A stretch of DNA of 7,747 nt. It comes from JBMNTU01 sp050945895. GTDB taxonomy: Bacteria > Bacillota > Clostridia > Christensenellales > Christensenellaceae. The notes beneath the pieces are model-generated. The model had not been told where the DNA came from, searched no databases, and saw nothing but the letters and a program-made list of their open reading frames with translations. The stretch's first letter is position 1. Each line of letters starts with the position of its first letter. The translations under genes and the position numbers were made by a program. Positions 6,352 to 7,747 of the stretch are shown one piece after another. Where the stretch lies: NCBI GenBank assembly GCA_050945895.1, contig JBMNTU010000099.1, forward strand, positions 1 to 7,747, given 5' to 3'.

Positions 6352-6936
6352 TTGAACAAGCTTGAGATACGCGGAGCAATTATGGCAGTGCTTTTTGTGG
6401 CAGGCGAAGCGGTAGATGTTTCGGTTTTCAGAAATATGCTGGGAATTATGCCCGATACGCTTGAAATTGTAATCCAGGAAATGATTGAGGATATGCGCTC
6501 GCGCGAGGAAGGCGTACTCGTTAAGCGTGTTGGAAATAAGCTGCAGCTTGCTACCAACGAGAAGTATTCCAGTTACATAAAAGAAGTGTTTGCGCCCGAA
6601 ATAAAAACCAGCCTTTCCAATTCGGTGATTGAAACGCTGGCCGTTATTGCCTATAAGCAACCGGTAACACGCTCGGAAATCGATGAGGTGCGCGGGGTGC
6701 ATTCCGGTTATGCAGTACAGGCGTTAAGGGAAAAGGGCTTGGTGCATGTAATTGGCAAAAAGGATGTTTTGGGCAGGCCGTCCCTTTTGGCGACGACCGA
6801 CGAGTTCCTTCGGCATTTTGGGTTGGAATCTTTGGAGCAGCTTCCACCCATCGACTTCGATAATCTGGACGAGGCGGTGCATGCGTTGGAACAGGACGAA
6901 CAAACAGAGTTGGCATTGGAAGAGATGGAAGTATGA
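6352..6936 (+). CDS. scpB: Segregation and condensation protein B
   Basis: ScpB is the dimeric winged-helix partner of ScpA in the SMC condensin complex. The protein has 194 residues, typical for the family. The first winged helix (about 1-80) begins with KLEIRGAIMAVLFVAGEAV. The second (about 85-165) contains the signature IETLAVIAYKQPVTRSEIDE at about 93-112, then RGV, and LGRPSLLATTDEFLRHFGL towards its end. The C-terminal tail is acidic. It starts at TTG 6352 with the strong AAGGAG site upstream. Its stop overlaps the start of the next gene by 4 bases (ATGA at 6933-6936), indicating translational coupling. In B. subtilis, ypuF-ypuG-dacB-spmA-spmB lie between scpB and rluB; here nothing does. 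Confidence 0.95.
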   Translation: MNKLEIRGAIMAVLFVAGEAVDVSVFRNMLGIMPDTLEIVIQEMIEDMRSREEGVLVKRVGNKLQLATNEKYSSYIKEVFAPEIKTSLSNSVIETLAVIAYKQPVTRSEIDEVRGVHSGYAVQALREKGLVHVIGKKDVLGRPSLLATTDEFLRHFGLESLEQLPPIDFDNLDEAVHALEQDEQTELALEEMEV

Positions 6937-7643
6937 GATTACAAAAATTTATGGCGGATGCGGGAATTGCATCGCGCAGAAAATGCGAAGAATTGATCTT
7001 GCGGGGCGGGGTAGAGGTAAACGGAAAAACCGTCCGGGAAATGGGCTTTTTGGTAAACCCTGCGAAAGATATCGTAAAATATCAGGGAAAGCGCATTGTT
7101 GCCCGCAATAACAAGGTATACATCATGCTCAATAAGCCGGCTGGCGTCGTTTGTACCTGCCGCGACGACCGGGGTCGCCAGACTGTTATGCAGTTTATCA
7201 AGGATATTCCTGAACGGCTATTTCCGGTCGGAAGGCTGGATTTTACTTCTGAAGGGTTGCTGATTATGACCAATGACGGGGAACTGGCAAATGTATTGAC
7301 GCACCCAAAGCACAATGTGCCCAAAAAATACCTGGCGGTAATCGACTCAGAAGTTTTGGAAGAAGACCTCCGTATGTTGGAAGGCGGCGTATCGATCGAC
7401 GGAAGAAAAACAGCACCGGCTATATGCAAACTTCTATCCGCATCCTCCGACAGGAGCGAAGTATTGGTAATTATTTTTGAGGGGCGCAACAGGCAAATTC
7501 GTAAAATGTTTGACGCGATTGATAAAAACGTTCGCTACTTGAAGCGCGTAGCAATAGGGGACATTGGGCTTGGAAATTTGAAAAAGGGCAAATACCGCGA
7601 ACTGACAAAAAGCGAAGTAGAATATTTAAAAAAAATACGTTGA
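6933..7643 (+). CDS. rluB: RsuA/RluB-family rRNA pseudouridine synthase
   Basis: This 236-residue protein has an N-terminal S4 RNA-binding domain (about 1-60; MRLQKFMADAGIASRRKCEE) and an RsuA/RluB/E/F catalytic domain. The catalytic motif GRLDFTSEGLLIMTNDG at about 100-116 carries the nucleophilic D103. The motifs KPAGVVCT at 68-75, KKYLAVI, and GRNRQIRKMFDA further on are also diagnostic. B. subtilis and E. coli RluB modify a uridine in the peptidyl-transferase region of 23S rRNA (U2605 in E. coli). RsuA, which acts on 16S rRNA, is closely related, so substrate assignment rests on length and on synteny with scpAB. The ATG at 6933 overlaps the scpB stop by 4 bases. It is the last gene of the cluster, followed by a terminator. 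Catalytic residues are intact. Confidence 0.9.
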   Translation: MRLQKFMADAGIASRRKCEELILRGGVEVNGKTVREMGFLVNPAKDIVKYQGKRIVARNNKVYIMLNKPAGVVCTCRDDRGRQTVMQFIKDIPERLFPVGRLDFTSEGLLIMTNDGELANVLTHPKHNVPKKYLAVIDSEVLEEDLRMLEGGVSIDGRKTAPAICKLLSASSDRSEVLVIIFEGRNRQIRKMFDAIDKNVRYLKRVAIGDIGLGNLKKGKYRELTKSEVEYLKKIR

Positions 7644-7647
7644 TTTT

Positions 7648-7675
7648 AAAGACTGCCTGCGTAGGTGGTTTTTTT
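7648..7675 (+). terminator. Rho-independent terminator after rluB
   Basis: The stem pairs ACTGCCT (7652-7658) with AGGTGGT (7663-7669), including two G-U wobbles, around a GCGT loop. It is extended by AAAG upstream pairing with the T-tract. Seven T residues run from 7669 to 7675. It begins four bases after the rluB stop and closes the cluster. Confidence 0.8.
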
Positions 7676-7693
7676 CGCACTTCGGCCAATTGG

Positions 7694-7725
7694 TAACAAA
7701 AATCTTTGTGAAAAAAATATTTTTT
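7694..7725 (+). promoter_or_regulatory. Two adjacent dyads upstream of a possible next gene
   Basis: TnACAAA-aatc-TTTGTnA forms an imperfect dyad at 7694-7711. It is followed by a perfect 14-base A/T palindrome, AAAAAATATTTTTT, at 7712-7725. They sit between the rluB terminator and a likely gene start, so they could be operator sites. No clear -35/-10 pair is visible, and the A/T palindrome could arise by chance. Confidence 0.25.
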
Positions 7726-7735
7726 AGAGGGATAC

Positions 7736-7747
7736 AGGACCCGTATG
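7736..7747 (+). other. Possible ribosome binding site and start codon of the next gene
   Basis: AGGA at 7736-7739 (also AGAGGG at 7726-7731) precedes an ATG in the last three bases, 7745-7747. The 5-base spacing from AGGA fits a translation start. No coding sequence is visible beyond the ATG, so the product is unknown. Confidence 0.35.

Noticed and set aside
6061..6702. 213-codon open frame on the - strand across the scpA-scpB junction
   Set aside because: It is fully antisense to two well-supported genes and has no recognisable family motif or ribosome binding site; its composition is that of a shadow frame.
6752..7111. 119-codon + strand frame overlapping scpB and rluB
   Set aside because: A shifted frame of two real genes, Trp/Arg-rich without motif. 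Both scpB and rluB are intact, so there is no frameshift to explain.

Overview
The window looks like a chromosomal core region of a low-to-mid GC Firmicute of the class Clostridia. By eye the GC content is in the mid-40s percent. The main argument is gene order. A TlyA-family rRNA methyltransferase tail, nadK, argR, recN and spo0A follow each other as in many Clostridia and bacilli, and an S2P-type protease, scpA, scpB and an rluB-like pseudouridine synthase follow as a second cluster. All genes lie on the + strand. I see no mobile elements, CRISPR arrays, rRNA or tRNA, and no gene-free stretch over 300 bases.

Region 1 (1-4857): the 3' end of tlyA is followed by a 105-base spacer. The spacer holds a good sigma-A-type promoter and, just downstream of its -10, an ARG-box-like dyad. 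The tightly packed run nadK-argR-recN-spo0A-punA follows, with gaps of 19 and 20 bases, a 4-base overlap and a 3-base gap. These genes cover NADP synthesis, arginine-responsive repression, double-strand-break repair, a Spo0A-family regulator and purine salvage. Region 2 (4858-7675): an 82-base AT-rich spacer with an extended -10 promoter leads into a small membrane metalloprotease gene, scpA and scpB (chromosome-segregation partners of SMC) and rluB, closed by a rho-independent terminator. Region 3 (7676-7747) has several short dyads and a plausible ribosome binding site with an ATG in the last three bases, probably the start of the next gene.

The most interesting item is the Spo0A-family protein. 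Its DNA-binding half is well conserved, including KPTNSEF and the recognition-helix region. Its receiver half has lost the canonical phosphorylation chemistry: the phospho-acceptor Asp is Glu (E55) and the acidic Asp pair is Glu-Gln (E11, Q12), while the Thr and Lys switch residues remain. spoIVB, which normally lies between recN and spo0A, is absent, and recN overlaps spo0A directly. spmA and spmB, which bacilli and some clostridia carry between scpB and rluB, are also absent. Together these suggest a lineage in which sporulation is lost or rewired and Spo0A is kept as a phosphorylation-independent or otherwise repurposed transcription factor. This last step is inference.
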